Shown here one piece after another: positions 35,489 to 47,450 of a DNA stretch of 64,000 nucleotides. The notes beneath the pieces are model-generated. The model saw only the letters and a list, made by a program, of their open reading frames with translations, was not told the DNA's origin and did no database searches. The DNA is from Theobroma cacao (lineage: Eukaryota; Streptophyta; Magnoliopsida; Malvales; Malvaceae). The stretch's first letter is position 1; the number at the start of each line of letters is the position of its first letter. A program made the translations under genes and the position numbers. The stretch covers positions 14,415,577 to 14,479,576 of the forward strand of contig NC_030850.1 of the NCBI RefSeq assembly GCF_000208745.1, read 5' to 3'.

Positions 35489-36670
35489 TTACTCATCATA
35501 GTCTAGTCTGTCCCAATGAGGCCCTATAGACATCACTTCTTCTCCCTTGATCTCAACATCGCCTCTATACAATTTAAACAACTCCACTGCTATATCTGAT
35601 ATCCTACTATTTCGATTCATGTACAAAACAGAAAGCCGTTCGCAGCCATCTCGCAGGGCCTGTAACCCTCGATCACATAAATTTCGGCAGCGGTTCACGT
35701 GAAGTTTCTCTAAATTGTGGCAATTTAACCCAATGGAAGCCCAGCCTGAAAACCTAACCTCATGACACAATGCCAGGTTCCACTCTGTAAGTAGTGGACA
35801 CCCCTTTGCTATTGCAACAATAGAAGCATCACTAACAGTTCTACACATTCGAAGACTAAGGATTTTAAGCCCTGCCGCAAATCCATTCCCAATTGCTGCC
35901 AATTCATCTTTGAGGCTCAATGAACTCAAACCAGCAATGTTTAAAAACTTAAGCCCACCTCCACTAACAATCCCCATTATTCCTTCTAGTTCAAGATTAC
36001 AAAATTCAGCATCTAGATAAACCAGAGTTGATGAACAACCCCTAAAGCCAACACCACTTACAGCCCTGCAATTCGATATCTTAATTGCACTGAGCTGACG
36101 GCATCCTTGCGAAAGAGCTCTTAACCCAGAGTCTGAAATGCGCGGGCAATAAGCAAGATTCACGTGCTTCAAAGCCAAACAAGTACTAGCTAAAGCTTCC
36201 AGAGCAGCATCAGTAATGTTGCATCGATAAAGACTAATGACAGTCAAGGAGGGGCAGCCAATACCAACCAGGGAAAGCCCATAATCAGTGATTCCAAAAC
36301 AACAATCCAGACATAGAGTTTGCAATCTTGAACCATAATATTTCAAGTAGGTTAGGCCTGAATCAGGTAGTTCTATGCAACCAGAAAGAGATAAATACTC
36401 TAAATGCTGAAAACGGGTGAGAATCTTGTAAAGATGGAAGGAATTGATGTCAATACTGCTCTGAGATAATGAGGAAGGGCCAATAATACTGAAAGAACAC
36501 GGAAATTGTAAGGATCGACGATTCAAGTTTTGAATATTAAGCCAGCGGTGGCAAGTTAGCCCAAATGATTCACGGTCAGACCTACAGTCAAGATAATTGA
36601 AAATAAAAGAGAGGCAATCATCAGGTAGGTGCATGATGGAGGTAGCACCATCCATTAATGGCTCTTCCAT
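35489..36670 (-). CDS. F-box/LRR-repeat protein, FBL12-like, single exon, 393 aa
   Basis: The protein would be the substrate-recognition subunit of an SCF ubiquitin ligase. Residues about 14-50 are the F-box (MHLPDDCLSFIFNYLDCRSD ... FGLTCHRWLNIQ). The rest is a run of about ten cysteine-containing leucine-rich repeats (such as LEYLSLSGCIELPDSGLTYL and LTVISLYRCNITDAALEAL) forming a curved substrate-binding surface. It ends EVMSIGPHWDRLDYDE. The architecture and sequence resemble plant F-box/LRR-repeat protein 12. The start chosen is the first ATG (36668-36670), only 10 nt after the stop codon of the At4g08330-like gene on the same strand and in a different frame. No separate promoter or 5' untranslated exon is visible between the two. 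The substrate is unknown. Confidence 0.93.
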   Translation of the reverse strand: MEEPLMDGATSIMHLPDDCLSFIFNYLDCRSDRESFGLTCHRWLNIQNLNRRSLQFPCSFSIIGPSSLSQSSIDINSFHLYKILTRFQHLEYLSLSGCIELPDSGLTYLKYYGSRLQTLCLDCCFGITDYGLSLVGIGCPSLTVISLYRCNITDAALEALASTCLALKHVNLAYCPRISDSGLRALSQGCRQLSAIKISNCRAVSGVGFRGCSSTLVYLDAEFCNLELEGIMGIVSGGGLKFLNIAGLSSLSLKDELAAIGNGFAAGLKILSLRMCRTVSDASIVAIAKGCPLLTEWNLALCHEVRFSGWASIGLNCHNLEKLHVNRCRNLCDRGLQALRDGCERLSVLYMNRNSRISDIAVELFKLYRGDVEIKGEEVMSIGPHWDRLDYDE

Positions 36671-36680
36671 GTCAACCTTG

Positions 36681-37764
36681 TTAGCACTCTTCTGAGGGCT
36701 GTAGAGCTCGGATCTTTATAGCAAACTTTTTATAAGCAGCACTAGATGGGTTCGGGGAGTCAAAACCACAAAGAGCAGGTGCATCTCCATAACCATAGCC
36801 TATATGAACCCCACATTTACGACAAAGGAGTTTAGTTTTTGAAAGGTAACGGCCCCAACTGACCGGAAAGCAATGTACCTGATCGACCTGAGTGAATCGA
36901 CTAAGATCAACAGATAGAAATGAGATAAAACCTTTCTTTATGGATTTGCGATATTCAGAGCCCATGCCAGAGGTGATTCGGTTAGAAGATGTCAAGTTCA
37001 AAGGGTATCCACAAGACCCACAACTGCAAGAAATAATCATAAACCATGAGAAATTTTAGGGAAGACTTTTCCAATAAATCATGAGACAGAGATCAATAAA
37101 TTCTACTACTGTAAAGCATTGCAAAAAGCTTTAGGGAAGACTTTCCGCGAAAGATTTGTTGGCATGTGAAGATGCCAACTCTCTTTGGATTTTTTTTTTT
37201 TCATTTTTGCCTTCTTGTATGAATTGCTGTTTTTAAGAAGAAATTATCACCAGATAATTGCATTTTATGTGCCAAAATGATGGGGAATGGGTCAATTATC
37301 TAGATTCGATTTCAAATGATGATTAGCAAGATTAAAAGCCTTTTAATCATGTCATCACAGATACCGTAAATCTACACAAAGCAATATAGATATCTTCATT
37401 AAGCCTACTACACAGGTGCAAGTAACATCAACAACTGCCGATTCATGAATAAATTTGAATAAATAAAACTATCACAATTTCGCAAATACTCTCGGCTCCA
37501 ATTTCTTCGCTTCACAACTAAACGCTACTTAAACATCAAATTAGTAGTTCAAAAGAAGCAGCTCTATAGAATTCCTGAAGATGGTAAAAAATAACATTCA
37601 CAACAAGAAAGAAAATACTTATGCATGATAAAATGCCATGATTTCTAGCCTATTAGCTGAAAACCCAGATGACCCAGAAACAAAAGAATGCCATTGAGCA
37701 ATTAAAAAAGCACGGAAAAGGATTTGAAGGACTAGGACCTGTAAGAGACATCAGCTTGGGACAT
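36681..37764 (-). CDS. At4g08330-like small protein with two CxxC pairs, two exons, 122 aa
   Basis: Exon 1 is 37739-37764 (26 nt, MSQADVSY plus part of a codon). The intron, 37024-37738, has GT at 37738 and AG ending at 37024. Exon 2 is 36681-37023. The joined frame reads MSQADVSYSCGSCGYPLNL and is 369 nt including the stop. An ATG that reads through the acceptor at 37040 is not the real start. The CxxC pairs, SCGSCGY and LLCRKCG, suggest a small zinc-binding fold. The family is conserved in land plants but has no established function that I can cite; Arabidopsis At4g08330 is annotated as chloroplastic, yet this start shows no obvious transit peptide. The stop is 10 nt before the F-box ATG. 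Confidence 0.88.
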
Positions 37765-37990
37765 CCTCTTTGAAGATCAGGGAAATAAAAAGGATCCCAT
37801 TTGCTGAAGGATGATTCTGCAATGGCAGAATCGTTAATATGTGGTGATGTTGGAGAAATAATTGTTCGGGGGCCAATCAGATCGGGAAGATTTTGGTTTG
37901 GTAGAGGCTACAGATACATGGAGAGTTTGGCTTTTGTCTTTTTAGAAGCAGTTTTCTGTTGCGTGGAGTATTGACTGTGGAGATACGTTT

Positions 37991-38000
37991 CTTATATAGC
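37991..38000 (-). promoter_or_regulatory. Putative TATA box of the minus-strand transcription unit
   Basis: GCTATATAAG on the minus strand lies about 230 bp upstream of the At4g08330-like ATG. It directly abuts the MITE that starts at 38000. No other promoter candidate is visible for the F-box gene. Confidence 0.5.
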
Positions 38001-38674
38001 ATGTTTGGTTAAGCATTCCCCTCTATTCCTTTCTTCGGATGTCAGATGCTGCAAGGAAAGGAATACTCATTCCTTATAACGCCTATTCTCCCAAATCAGC
38101 TAGAATCAGAAAATAGTTAATATTAATTTTCAGAGTATTATTAGCTATTTCTTGATTGAGGATTAGTCTTAAAAAATGATAAAGTTCAAAATATCTTTTA
38201 CAAATTTAAAAATTACCTTTTATATATTTTAAATTTAAAATTAATTAAATTTTTAATATTTTAATCATAATAATAGTTAAATTATAAATAAAATATTAAT
38301 ATTTTAAAATGTTAATTATTAAATTATGAATAAAATATTAATATTTAACTTATCAATTATTAATATTATTCTAAAATAAAAATAAATAATTCTATTAAAT
38401 TTTTATTAAAATTTATAAATATTTTTAATAAATTATCTAAATAATTAAATATTTAAATTACATATTATAACAAAAAATATGCTTATCTTTTATCTTTTTA
38501 TTCCTTATTGTTTTATTGATTTAAAGCTATTTTTGTTAACCAAACATTAAAATGATATTAGAATGACAATTTCATTCCATGAATCAAATTACATAATAAC
38601 TATTATTACTCTATTTTATTCTCACATAATAATTATTTAATTTTTCCTCTATTTTACTCAACAAACCAAACATG
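38000..38674. mobile_element. MITE with 11-bp perfect terminal inverted repeat CATGTTTGGTT
   Basis: CATGTTTGGTT (38000-38010) and AACCAAACATG (38664-38674) are exact inverses. The inside is AT-rich and noncoding, with ATTCC-rich subterminal stretches (TATTCCTTTCTTCGG; ATTCTCACATAATAATT). A relative is at 55367-56678. No clear target duplication was found, so the superfamily is left open. Confidence 0.75.
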
Positions 38675-39924
38675 TCATGAGTGTTACAAAAACAATGTTA
38701 AACATGTCAAAATGATATTTTGGTCTAAAAATGTTACGGCCCAATTTTCGAGTCATGACCAGCTCATGGGTCCAATGAGCACAGCCCACTAAGCCCAAGC
38801 AAGTCTTTCTTATGTAACCTATTCATCGTTCCGACCAATATTTTTAAAGCACATACCATAATTCTTGATCATAAGTACCTTAATAATGTACTATGACAAT
38901 TAAACACTTGCATTTATATCAACCCAAAAATGTCAATTGTAGCCAAGTCATAATGGCAACATTAATCTAAATAAACATATACAGTTTATGACATATATAA
39001 CAGTAGTTTACATTACGTATGCGTATACACAAGAAAAATACTTTTGACTTCCAACGGAGTGAATTGGGTGAGGATACAGCTATCGAATGCCATGATACCT
39101 ACCAAGGGTGAATTGCAAGTGGACGCCTCAATCTAGATTCCGACTATCTACGAATCTGAAAACATACAATTTAAAAGAGTGAGTATAAACCTAGTGAGTA
39201 AACATAAGAAGGGAACAAGCAACAATAATGAATGTTTTAGAAAACATGATGCATTTACGATAAAATCATGCAATTTAGTCTTTTTTTTTTTGTCAAAACT
39301 CCCCATTTCAAACTTTGAATGTTTAATCCCTTAATGTTACAAGATCCATGATAAACCATGAAGTTGAATAGAATGAAAATTTCAACAATGACCAAGCAAG
39401 ACAAGCAAACAGAGAGTTTTCTCGCTGCAGTGAAAAGACATTCTTGGTTTGCATATGTTTCAGTTTTTTTAAGCATATCTCCCACTACAGGAGTCCAATT
39501 GACATCATTTTTAAATCATTAGAAAGCTAAGAGGTTGGGCTACAACTTTTATGTTTACTACTTTGCCCAGTTCTGATCGAAAGGTGGTCAAAATCTTTGT
39601 CAAAGTGAAAGCACTACACCAGAATTTTGGAATCACCTGAGAGTTTCTCGTTACAGCGAAATTCAGAGCATGGATTAAGGCTGCCAACCCAAGAGTTTCT
39701 TGCTACAGCAAAAATGAATCTCGCTGTAGTGAGAAACAGAGCAATTTAGTTAAAGGGGTCTTGTTACGTCCAAAAGCCATTTTCTTGCTGAAATGAAAAG
39801 CAATTTGGGAAAAATTAACAATGCCAACATACAACCCAATCACAAATATTTTCATAAACTTTCTATAACATATATATATATACATACATAAATCATCATG
39901 CATATTACCGCCACCTCACCCAAC

Positions 39925-40100
39925 TCATGTGCAACCCCCACATCCCGCACATAGTTGGAGTCATCGTGTGCACCCCCACATCGCGCACAACTAATGCCAT
40001 TGTGTGCAACCCCCACATTGCGCACAACAATGTCATCCTCCACACTTCCACACCCTATCATCACCGGCATGTGCATCCCCCACATCGCGCACACACACAG
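39925..40100. repeat. Degenerate tandem repeat around CCCCCACATCGCGCACA
   Basis: Four to five imperfect units of about 40 bp contain TGTGCAACCCCCACATYGCGCAC. It lies within the LTR-like sequence. The overlapping open frames are repeat artefacts. Confidence 0.75.
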
Positions 40101-40140
40101 TTATATTCATTACACAATATTATCTACCAATGTACAATAC

Positions 40141-40141
40141 N

Positions 40142-40185
<44 letters not shown>
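40141..40185. repeat. (TA)n microsatellite with an ambiguous base
   Basis: There is one N at 40141 followed by about 22 TA units. The N marks uncertain assembly of the run. Confidence 0.95.
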
Positions 40186-40187
<2 letters not shown>

Positions 40188-41352
40188 ACATATAAAGGGA
40201 TTTCATAAATTCATTGCAATCACATTTCACAACGCAAAAACTTTTCGTCAAAGGCTTGTTCCCGTATGAATTTTGAAGAAAAGACAATTTAAACCATTCA
40301 AGTGATTCGTTCAAACGTAAATGCATATACCCAAACCATTTTAGTGCAGGTTCACTCACCGATATTTATTAAATCTTTACCCAACTCCAACTTGCTGTAA
40401 TGGTCCAAATGGGGCGGTGGGGCTTCGTTGGAACCTATCATCACAATAGTATCACAATTAACTCAATTCACATAACTATAAATTCTAAAAGTTATCTCCC
40501 AACTAGCTTCCAATTGCCATTAAGTGGCTATCTATTTTCACTATCCTAATCACTCTAAAATGAATAAACAACCTCAACTACAAAATACTTACAAGTCTAA
40601 TCACTAGCCACTCTCAACACTTAAAATCAACTCTACTTCATTACTCACCTTGGTAGCTTTATAATTGAATCCCTTTCTAAGAGTTTTCAAGTTACTGTAA
40701 AAGCTCTCTCTTTCTCTCTCTAAAACACCTAGCTAGTGAGAGAAAGTATAAGAGTAAGACTTTTGAGGGTTTTTAAGGCGAAAGAGTAAAAGAGTATGAA
40801 AAACCCTATAACAAGGTGTGTAAAAGCATGAAATTTAAGGTTAATTTGGGAAGGTGATGGAAGCTTTGAGAGACACTTTCATGGAGGATGAAAGAAACGT
40901 GAGTTGGGATGAGAAGAAGAAGAAGAAGCTGTTGGAAAAATGATATTTATAGCTAAAGCTTATCCAAACTTTACTTAAATTACGAAAATGCCATTAACAA
41001 GTTGGCTTGTCTTTCCCCAATCCTTTGTGCAATCTTTTTACTCTTTTGACACTAGGACAAAGTTCATAATAGTCTAGAAATACTCGAGTTCACGAAAACT
41101 TAAAAATTTTGACTCGAGATGAAAAATGACCATTTTGCCCTTACCTTGGAAATCATCATTATTTCTATTTTCTTCATCACTTTATCCTTATTTTCATCAT
41201 TCATTTATGCCTTAGGCCTACTTAGGCCTTAATATTGTTTGAAACCTACTTCTAGGAGCTCACTAAGGAAAATGATGAAATTACCCCTAGTCTGTTTTAT
41301 CGCGTCTACTTCTAATTACGTGTCTATGGAGGTTGATGTCTCACAAAAAACA

Positions 41353-41774
41353 TCATTTGGAAACAAAAAGATTCAAGACGTCCTTTTAAAGTATTTTAAG
41401 GAGACTTTTTAAATTTTACCTTGCTTAATTAAGTCTCCTAACTTTCTTAATTTACAAGACTTAAGACTCCTATCATGTACAGCAGGCATCAATGTCATCT
41501 ACAACTAGCTTTGGACAAAAAACCAACAAGAAACCCTCATAAAAACCAACTCCAAAAATTAAAGTCTTCAACATCAAAACCAAGCCAAGAATAAACAATA
41601 TAAGCAAACGAAATCTTGCTAAGTTCACAGCAACACACATCCCTTAACACTAACTCAAGCACAATCAGCATTACTTAAACCATGAGAAATTTGATCAGTG
41701 CGCAACTCCTTTGTTGTGTCTTATGTCAAAAACCTAGACCTCATGTTCTTATTAACTCGTTCCTCATATTTAGA
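41353..41774. other. No feature recognised
   Basis: AT-rich sequence between the LTR-like region and the second Copia remnant. I see no gene, repeat or terminal structure. Confidence 0.5.
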
Positions 41775-42582
41775 TGTTACCAATGGACTTTCATATTACA
41801 TCATGGATAATACATTTTCTATATTGCTTTTATTCTTTCTATTTTTGTCTTTTCATTATTCATCCACTTGAGTTGAAAGTATTCCTCCACTTTTAGTGGG
41901 TAATCCACTTATGATGGTTTATCCACTTCTAGTGGATTATCCATTTCTATTGAGTTAGTGGGTTAAGGCATCCATCCACTTCTGGTGGTAAAATTATTCT
42001 TAGATTCTGATGGTAAAATTATCCATCCACTTCTAGTGGTAAAATTAAAATTAAAATAGTGATAGTGTAAATTATTATTGTTATCATAATTATTAAATGA
42101 TGTTACATTCATTTCAAGGAATGAATAGATTCATGATTATGACCATAATTATTAAATGATGTCACATTCGCTTCAAGGAATAGATGAATTTATAATTTTT
42201 TATTAGTAGCTCGTTTGGTACATTCACTTCAGGGAATAAACATTAATGATTTTTCATTAATAGTTATATAATAGCAAATTCACTTTTCAATTAAGGGACA
42301 AAATATAATATATACAACATGATGACAAAATTCATAATAAGGTTGATTTTTAAGGAATGAAAATACTAAAAAGATATCAAGTCACTTATCTGATTTGTTA
42401 CAACTAGAAATTAATGACCAACCATTAAAATCCTTTTAAAGAATAAAATAATACCAACACTTATCTGATTTGCTAATACTAGAGATCAAAACCCAATCAT
42501 TGAAATCCTTTTTAAGCTTGAAGATGATGAAAACAAAATAATTCCAAAACTTGATAGATCAAAGAGGATCATGCTGATAATG
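41775..42582 (-). mobile_element. Copia-like remnant, internal region, antisense (second copy)
   Basis: It is collinear with 12240-12948 plus 15896-16060: the CCACTTCTGGTGG repeats, the CATTCACTTCAGGGAAT repeats, then GATGATGAAAACAAAATAATTC and TGATAATG next to the LTR. At about 42422-42441 it shows the site where the first copy carries the solo Ty3 LTR. No open frame survives. Confidence 0.65.
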
Positions 42583-42863
42583 TGTTATGAAATAAATCTT
42601 AAAAAATCAACTATAAGAGAAAGTATTTAGAGAGAAAAAAAAGTATTTAGAGGAAGTAAGAAGATCTTATTCAAGTGTGCATTTACAAATAAAGTGAGGG
42701 GCCTATTTATAGGCCAACAACCCTTTGAATTATAATCCTAATATAATTTTATCTAAGAGTTCAAATCATATTATATTTCTTGTATCTTGCCTATTGGGTT
42801 GTTTGACTTGGTCTGCACTTCTTAGGTCTAATATAATGGACATTCACATATTTATTCATAACA
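42583..42863 (-). repeat. Copia-like LTR, 281 bp (second copy)
   Basis: It runs from TGTTATGAA to TTCATAACA, the same 9-bp inverted ends as 16061-16351, with a minus-strand TATA-like CCTATAAATAGG near 42700-42711. Clearly the same family, with a few dozen differences. Confidence 0.8.
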
Positions 42864-43458
42864 AGATATACTTATTGAATTTTCCTTTGATAACATGTAA
42901 TATAAATATTTAATTTCAATTTAGATGATCTAAAATTTTTTTTGCCAAACTTAGCATACAGATTAGACAACTTATAGTATACTGTAAAAATCTTTTAAGA
43001 TTGTTTTTTAATTCTATTTTGTTCTTTTTCACTTCAATTTTTTTATTTACCATATTGACCGTTCTTTATATAATAGGACACCAACCTATCACCAATCCTT
43101 ATATAACAAGACACTTGCCTAGATATTTTCCCTCCATGTTATGCAATTATAGTCATTAAAAATTGTTCAAAACTTATGTTGTTATACCTATTCAATCTAT
43201 TATCTTCATTTCTGCACATGTCATTGGAATTCAAACGATTTGACCTCATCAAATAGTATAATTACCCAAATTTCATGAAATGCTATATTTTGAAATTTGT
43301 TCATTTTTTCGATGATTTTCTCCTTTGAAGTTGCATTTCTTGAAACTTGACCCACTCTATCATTGTCACACTAAACTAATAAAAAAATGTGATTCTAGAT
43401 TTTAGATAAATATCATGTATCATGATGCCATTCCACATTAAAGGAAACTAAAATCCCA

Positions 43459-43576
43459 TGCTATTATAATTTATTCATTGTGAAAATTACATGATATGAT
43501 CTCCTTTTTATTTCAGATGCTATTATAATTTATTGATTGTGAAAATTACATCATATGATCTCTTTTTTACTTCAAT
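43459..43576. repeat. Tandem duplication, two 59-bp units
   Basis: TGCTATTATAATTTATT ... GAAAATTACAT ... ATATGATCTC occurs at 43459 and again at 43518 with a few substitutions. Confidence 0.85.
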
Positions 43577-43589
43577 AATCCTATATATA

Positions 43590-45110
43590 ACTTCGGTAAT
43601 TTATTCACTGTTAAATGCAAATGTCATTGGTCCGGTGATTTCAATGAGCAAAGTTACTACAATATATGTCAACAATAATCCAACCAAAGTTCCTAAACAA
43701 AACTTTCAATTACAAACTATTAGGTTCCCTACATTTATTATTACATGATGTAGTTAGTTAGAATATAAAACCTTTTCTCTTGAAACTATTTTTGCATATA
43801 TGATTAATTTAAGTTCACTATTTTATATTCCTTCTTCGTGGTTTTTCATATACAATCATGTCTCACGTACACACACTTGCTCTCTATTCAAAGACTCAAT
43901 AATTAGTGCCACTCTTTGGGGAGATCTTGCATATTGTATCGATGATGATATCATAGGGTTAAAAACCAAACCAATCATTATTTTAGCTACCATGATAGAT
44001 GGAGAATACCAACGTAAGTCAACTTAATCTTTGACTGTTGTAATATCTTCAATATTATAATTTTTGATTAAATAGATTCACAATTTAATCCATTTTACGC
44101 ATCTATTTATAGGACAACCATCTGTTACTTCGTGTTCTGCATCCAAAGTTTATGTTGACTTAGATATTTCTATTGTGGCAAGGTTGAAAGCCATGTAAGC
44201 ATATTCTAATGCTTTTGTTCCCTTTCACTGCTCCTTCTTTGACAAGCATGCATTGAACTTAACTTTCATCCTTTCATATTCAATTCATATTTAGATTTGA
44301 TGAAAAAGATGCATCGGTCTTTTTGCTTGAGGTCCACCAACAATAGCAAATACCACCTGATCAGCAAAAAAATCACAATTGTGTCACAATTAAGCAACTA
44401 TTCCAAACTGATCACTCCAAATTTCTAGTAACCATATCTTTCAATAATTAATCATAAAAATAGTAAGTATATTCATTCTATTTTTTATCATTCACTTTGC
44501 TTAATTTTCAATATTTCATTACAGACAAAGACATACACTTGTGTTGTAAAAATTAGAAAATTCAATTGCACAGAAGGATGGTATTAAATTGACTGCAAAA
44601 TATGCATGAAAACATTGCAGCAAATAGGTGATACTTTTTAGTGTCCATATGCAAAACATGGAGAACAAATGCCTCATTTATGCTACGTTTATCATAAGTC
44701 ATAATAGTCATGAATAAAACCTCATTTTTCATCGTTCTTGTCACCATTTAACAAATAATGTTTTCTTTCTTTTTAATTAGCTACAAATTAATAATCATTG
44801 TTGAAGATAATACTGCAAAGGAAACATTTGTAGTGTTTGGTGATGATGGCGAAAAAGTGATTGTGCATCAATTCCTAAACTTGCATTACTAAACCACCTT
44901 GACAAATATGCCTTTCCAAAATCAATCACAAAATAAGCTTGGTGACAAAATCATTGGACACTGGAAACCTTAACTTCAAAATCAACAGTTGCAAGGCTAT
45001 TGATGAATCTCAAAAAACACCATTGATGCTTGGACAATCATCCACCCATGAACCAACTTTGCATTTGGATCAAGAAAAAGGCAACCTTGCACTCTAAGAA
45101 TGTCTTCCCT
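43590..45110 (+). pseudogene. RPA70-like (replication protein A large subunit) pseudogene, several exons
   Basis: RPA70 binds single-stranded DNA through OB folds; plant Helitrons often carry copies. Segments recognised: NANVIGPVISMSKV ... PTKVPKQNFQLQT (43610-43720); SATLWGDLAYC (43890-43935); a splice-donor-like CCAAC|GTAAGT at 44011; an exon after TTTATAG at 44113 (ASKVYVDLDISIVARLKAM); and YKLIIIVEDNTAKETFVVFG (44782-44840). Intron-like GT-AG sequences separate them, but frames break and the zinc-finger region is not identifiable. Non-functional. It could be a decayed cellular copy rather than Helitron cargo. Confidence 0.7.
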
Positions 45111-46400
45111 CTCCACTAGAAAAGCAGATACAATAAGATCTCTTTCCCAAAAAATTTCCAAATAGAAAACTTAAGATCATGTAACAAACAAGCAATTTAC
45201 ATTTTCATACTTTCTTCTTCATATTTTCTATTGTTTGCTACCTTCTTTTTTTTCTTTCATATCTAATACTTTTTATAATAATTTTCTGTACTTTTCAGGT
45301 TCTTATAAAGTTAAAATGGTTATCAATCACTGCATTCTGAATGTTGATAATTATCAACTATTTTGTTTTTGTTTAAAAATACAACATACTTTTTTGATAA
45401 TGCTATCATCCATCTAATCACTACATTTTCATTATTATTTACTATATTTTCTTATTTCTTTTTCGCTTCAACCAGTTCTGCTGGCTACTTTATGTCACAA
45501 AGCATCAATATTAACTTGGATTATTCAAATATTGTTTGCCTACTATGTATATTCCTTAACATTGGAAACAATGTTTTGGAAATTAAATAAATACCTTCTT
45601 TGTGTTTAAACCAAAGGATATCTTATCCAAACAATTTTTAATTGACTAAACCTGATGATTTGATAACCATTTCCATGTCAATAGTGAGATAGGAACACAA
45701 AAGAAGACATATAAATTCTACATCTACTTTTTCAATCATCCCATTTATTCTCTTTTGTTCACTCTTGCCTTCATACGAATTTTAGTTAACGATAAAGATT
45801 TTAAGTAACATCTTTTCGCTGATCATAAACTTTTGCACCTTTATTTCGATTTTCATTGACTGTAACTCATTGAATTATAGAATTATTTTCTACATACTCT
45901 TATGACAATTACTTAATATTTGTTGCAGCATTACATATACAAGAAACAAATGTCGCTGAAGATCTAAAATTACGATTGTCAGATCACTTTTTGTTGTTTG
46001 ATAAATGCTATCCTGCTTCTATAATATTGTCTAAAAAATTTATACTACATATTTTGAAATGGCTTGTACAAATCAAACTTTGTCCTTTTTTTTAGGGAAC
46101 ATAGTGTCAACTATTCATTGCTAAACTAAAACAACTTTTTATATATTTTGTGATGAATTATCTTTGTACATGCATAAGATGTTAATTGCTGGGATGATAT
46201 GCAACAGCAAAATTTCTCATTAAAGTCGACAACATTCTACCTAACTACATCATAATCAAAAACTTTTATTTGTAGAAGATAACTTAGTTCCTTTCATTTT
46301 TTCACTTTAATTATATTTTATTACTCAATTCATGAATAAAATATACTATTAAATTATTTAATTATTTAAAATAATTTTAAATTATATGTCAATTACTAAC

Positions 46401-46430
46401 TCCTACAGCGTAGCACAGGTCAGTGACTAG
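46401..46430 (+). mobile_element. Helitron-like 3' terminus
   Basis: TCCTACAGCGTAGCACAGGT then CAGTGACTAG, followed by T. Helitrons end in CTRR with a hairpin a few bases upstream and insert before T. Here CTAC(AGC)GTAG gives a 4-bp stem. It lies downstream of, and in the same orientation as, the RPA-like exons. The 5' TC end was not located. Confidence 0.5.
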
Positions 46431-46989
46431 TTTTTATTAAAAACACCTATTTAAATAAAACAGTTTTTTTTTTAAATGGGCCCCATGCATAAGGTGTTTC
46501 TGACAATAGGCCTCCCCATAATTTTAATTATTTTTAGTGAAGAGAATTAAAATTTGGACAAAATTATCCTTAATGAAACCGACCCATTTGTTTGGCTCCG
46601 TGCCTCAACGCGAAACCTATTAACGGGTCAAGTATATTTACAAGGTGTGTAACTCCTTAGTTCTCATTGACAGACCGTACATCTCCTAAGAAGCAACTTT
46701 GTCAGAAGCATTCCTCACCAGTTCAACTTTCGAGCATTTTTCGCAGTGGTAGAAAAATTTTGGAATGGTTATTATTTGTATAAAGGTAGTTCACATATTG
46801 AGTAGTGAAAAGAAGTTCACATTACGCGGAGAAAGGTATAATATATTTTTATTTTATTTTGAACCATGTGGAGAAATGTTTTAAGGGCTATTGTTATTCT
46901 TCATGTTTTTCATTTATGGTTTTTGAGTATAAACGTATGCATATTACTTGTTCATATTGATATCCATGTTGTTTGAAATTATTGAATAT

Positions 46990-47450
46990 AAACATGAAGG
47001 TGGTATTGTTGGTGTTGTTGGGGTCGAAAGGTGACTGGGCATGCATGACTGGTTGATATGTATGCGTTACGACCCTTTGATAGGAATTGGTTTTAGGGTT
47101 TAGATATTGCGTGACTGAGGGCTTGCTTACGTGGTTGGCACCTTATGCATGATTGGATTTTGGCATGGGGTCACTTAGGGTGTGCATGATTGCATTAGGG
47201 TTTAACATTGCGTGAATATTATTCAGGCATGGCGTCACTTAGTGTGTGCATGATTCGATTAGTTGTTCTTAGCATTGCGTGACTTGTTTATAGATCACTA
47301 CGTGATTTAATGTTAGTAATTGCGTGACTTATTGATAAAGCATTGCATGACTATTTTTTGTATGAAATTGCGCGAGTGTCATAACTACATAAAATTTATT
47401 TGTATGGCATTACATGACCAACATTACGTTCATTCTATATTATTTTAGGT
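46990..47450. repeat. Degenerate GCGTGAC-containing repeat array, left side of the MULE
   Basis: Units such as GGCATGGGGTCACTTAGGGTGTGCATG and ATTGCGTGACTTATTGATAAAGC recur every 20-60 bp. The motif is the inverse of that at 57000-58600. Confidence 0.7.

Larger units (their letters stand above)
38732..41352 (-). repeat. Probable antisense LTR of a Ty3-type element, boundaries tentative
   Basis: The plus strand runs TGTTACGGCCC ... CTCACAAAAAACA, giving TG...CA ends on both strands. It contains traits common in Ty3-type LTRs of eudicots: GTGAGTATAAACCTAGTGAG, repeated TCTCGCTGTAGTGAGA-type palindromes (39410-39780), a degenerate CACATCGCGCACA tandem repeat (39925-40100), and TGACCATTTTGCCCTTACC near 41128. 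No target duplication and no coding region were found. It could extend a few bases either way. Confidence 0.45.

Noticed and set aside
37024..37040. ATG at 37040 as start of the At4g08330-like protein
   Set aside because: The codons before SCGSC read through an intron acceptor (TTTCTTGCAG); the exon at 37739-37764 gives the conserved MSQADVSYSCGSCG start.
39927..40359. Overlapping open frames on both strands rich in YI repeats
   Set aside because: They are made by the (TA)n run at 40142 and the CACATCGCGCACA repeat; no protein family.
38708..41360. Alternative LTR limits with TTTGG direct repeats (38719-38723 and 41356-41360)
   Set aside because: The duplication would need an LTR starting TC rather than TG, so I kept the TG...CA limits with low confidence.
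46431..46600. AAATGGGCCCCAT-type stretch compared with AATGGATCCCAT at 58960 and 59210 as MULE terminal inverted repeats
   Set aside because: The match is short, AT-rich and partly palindromic, and fits direct as well as inverted orientation; no target duplication.
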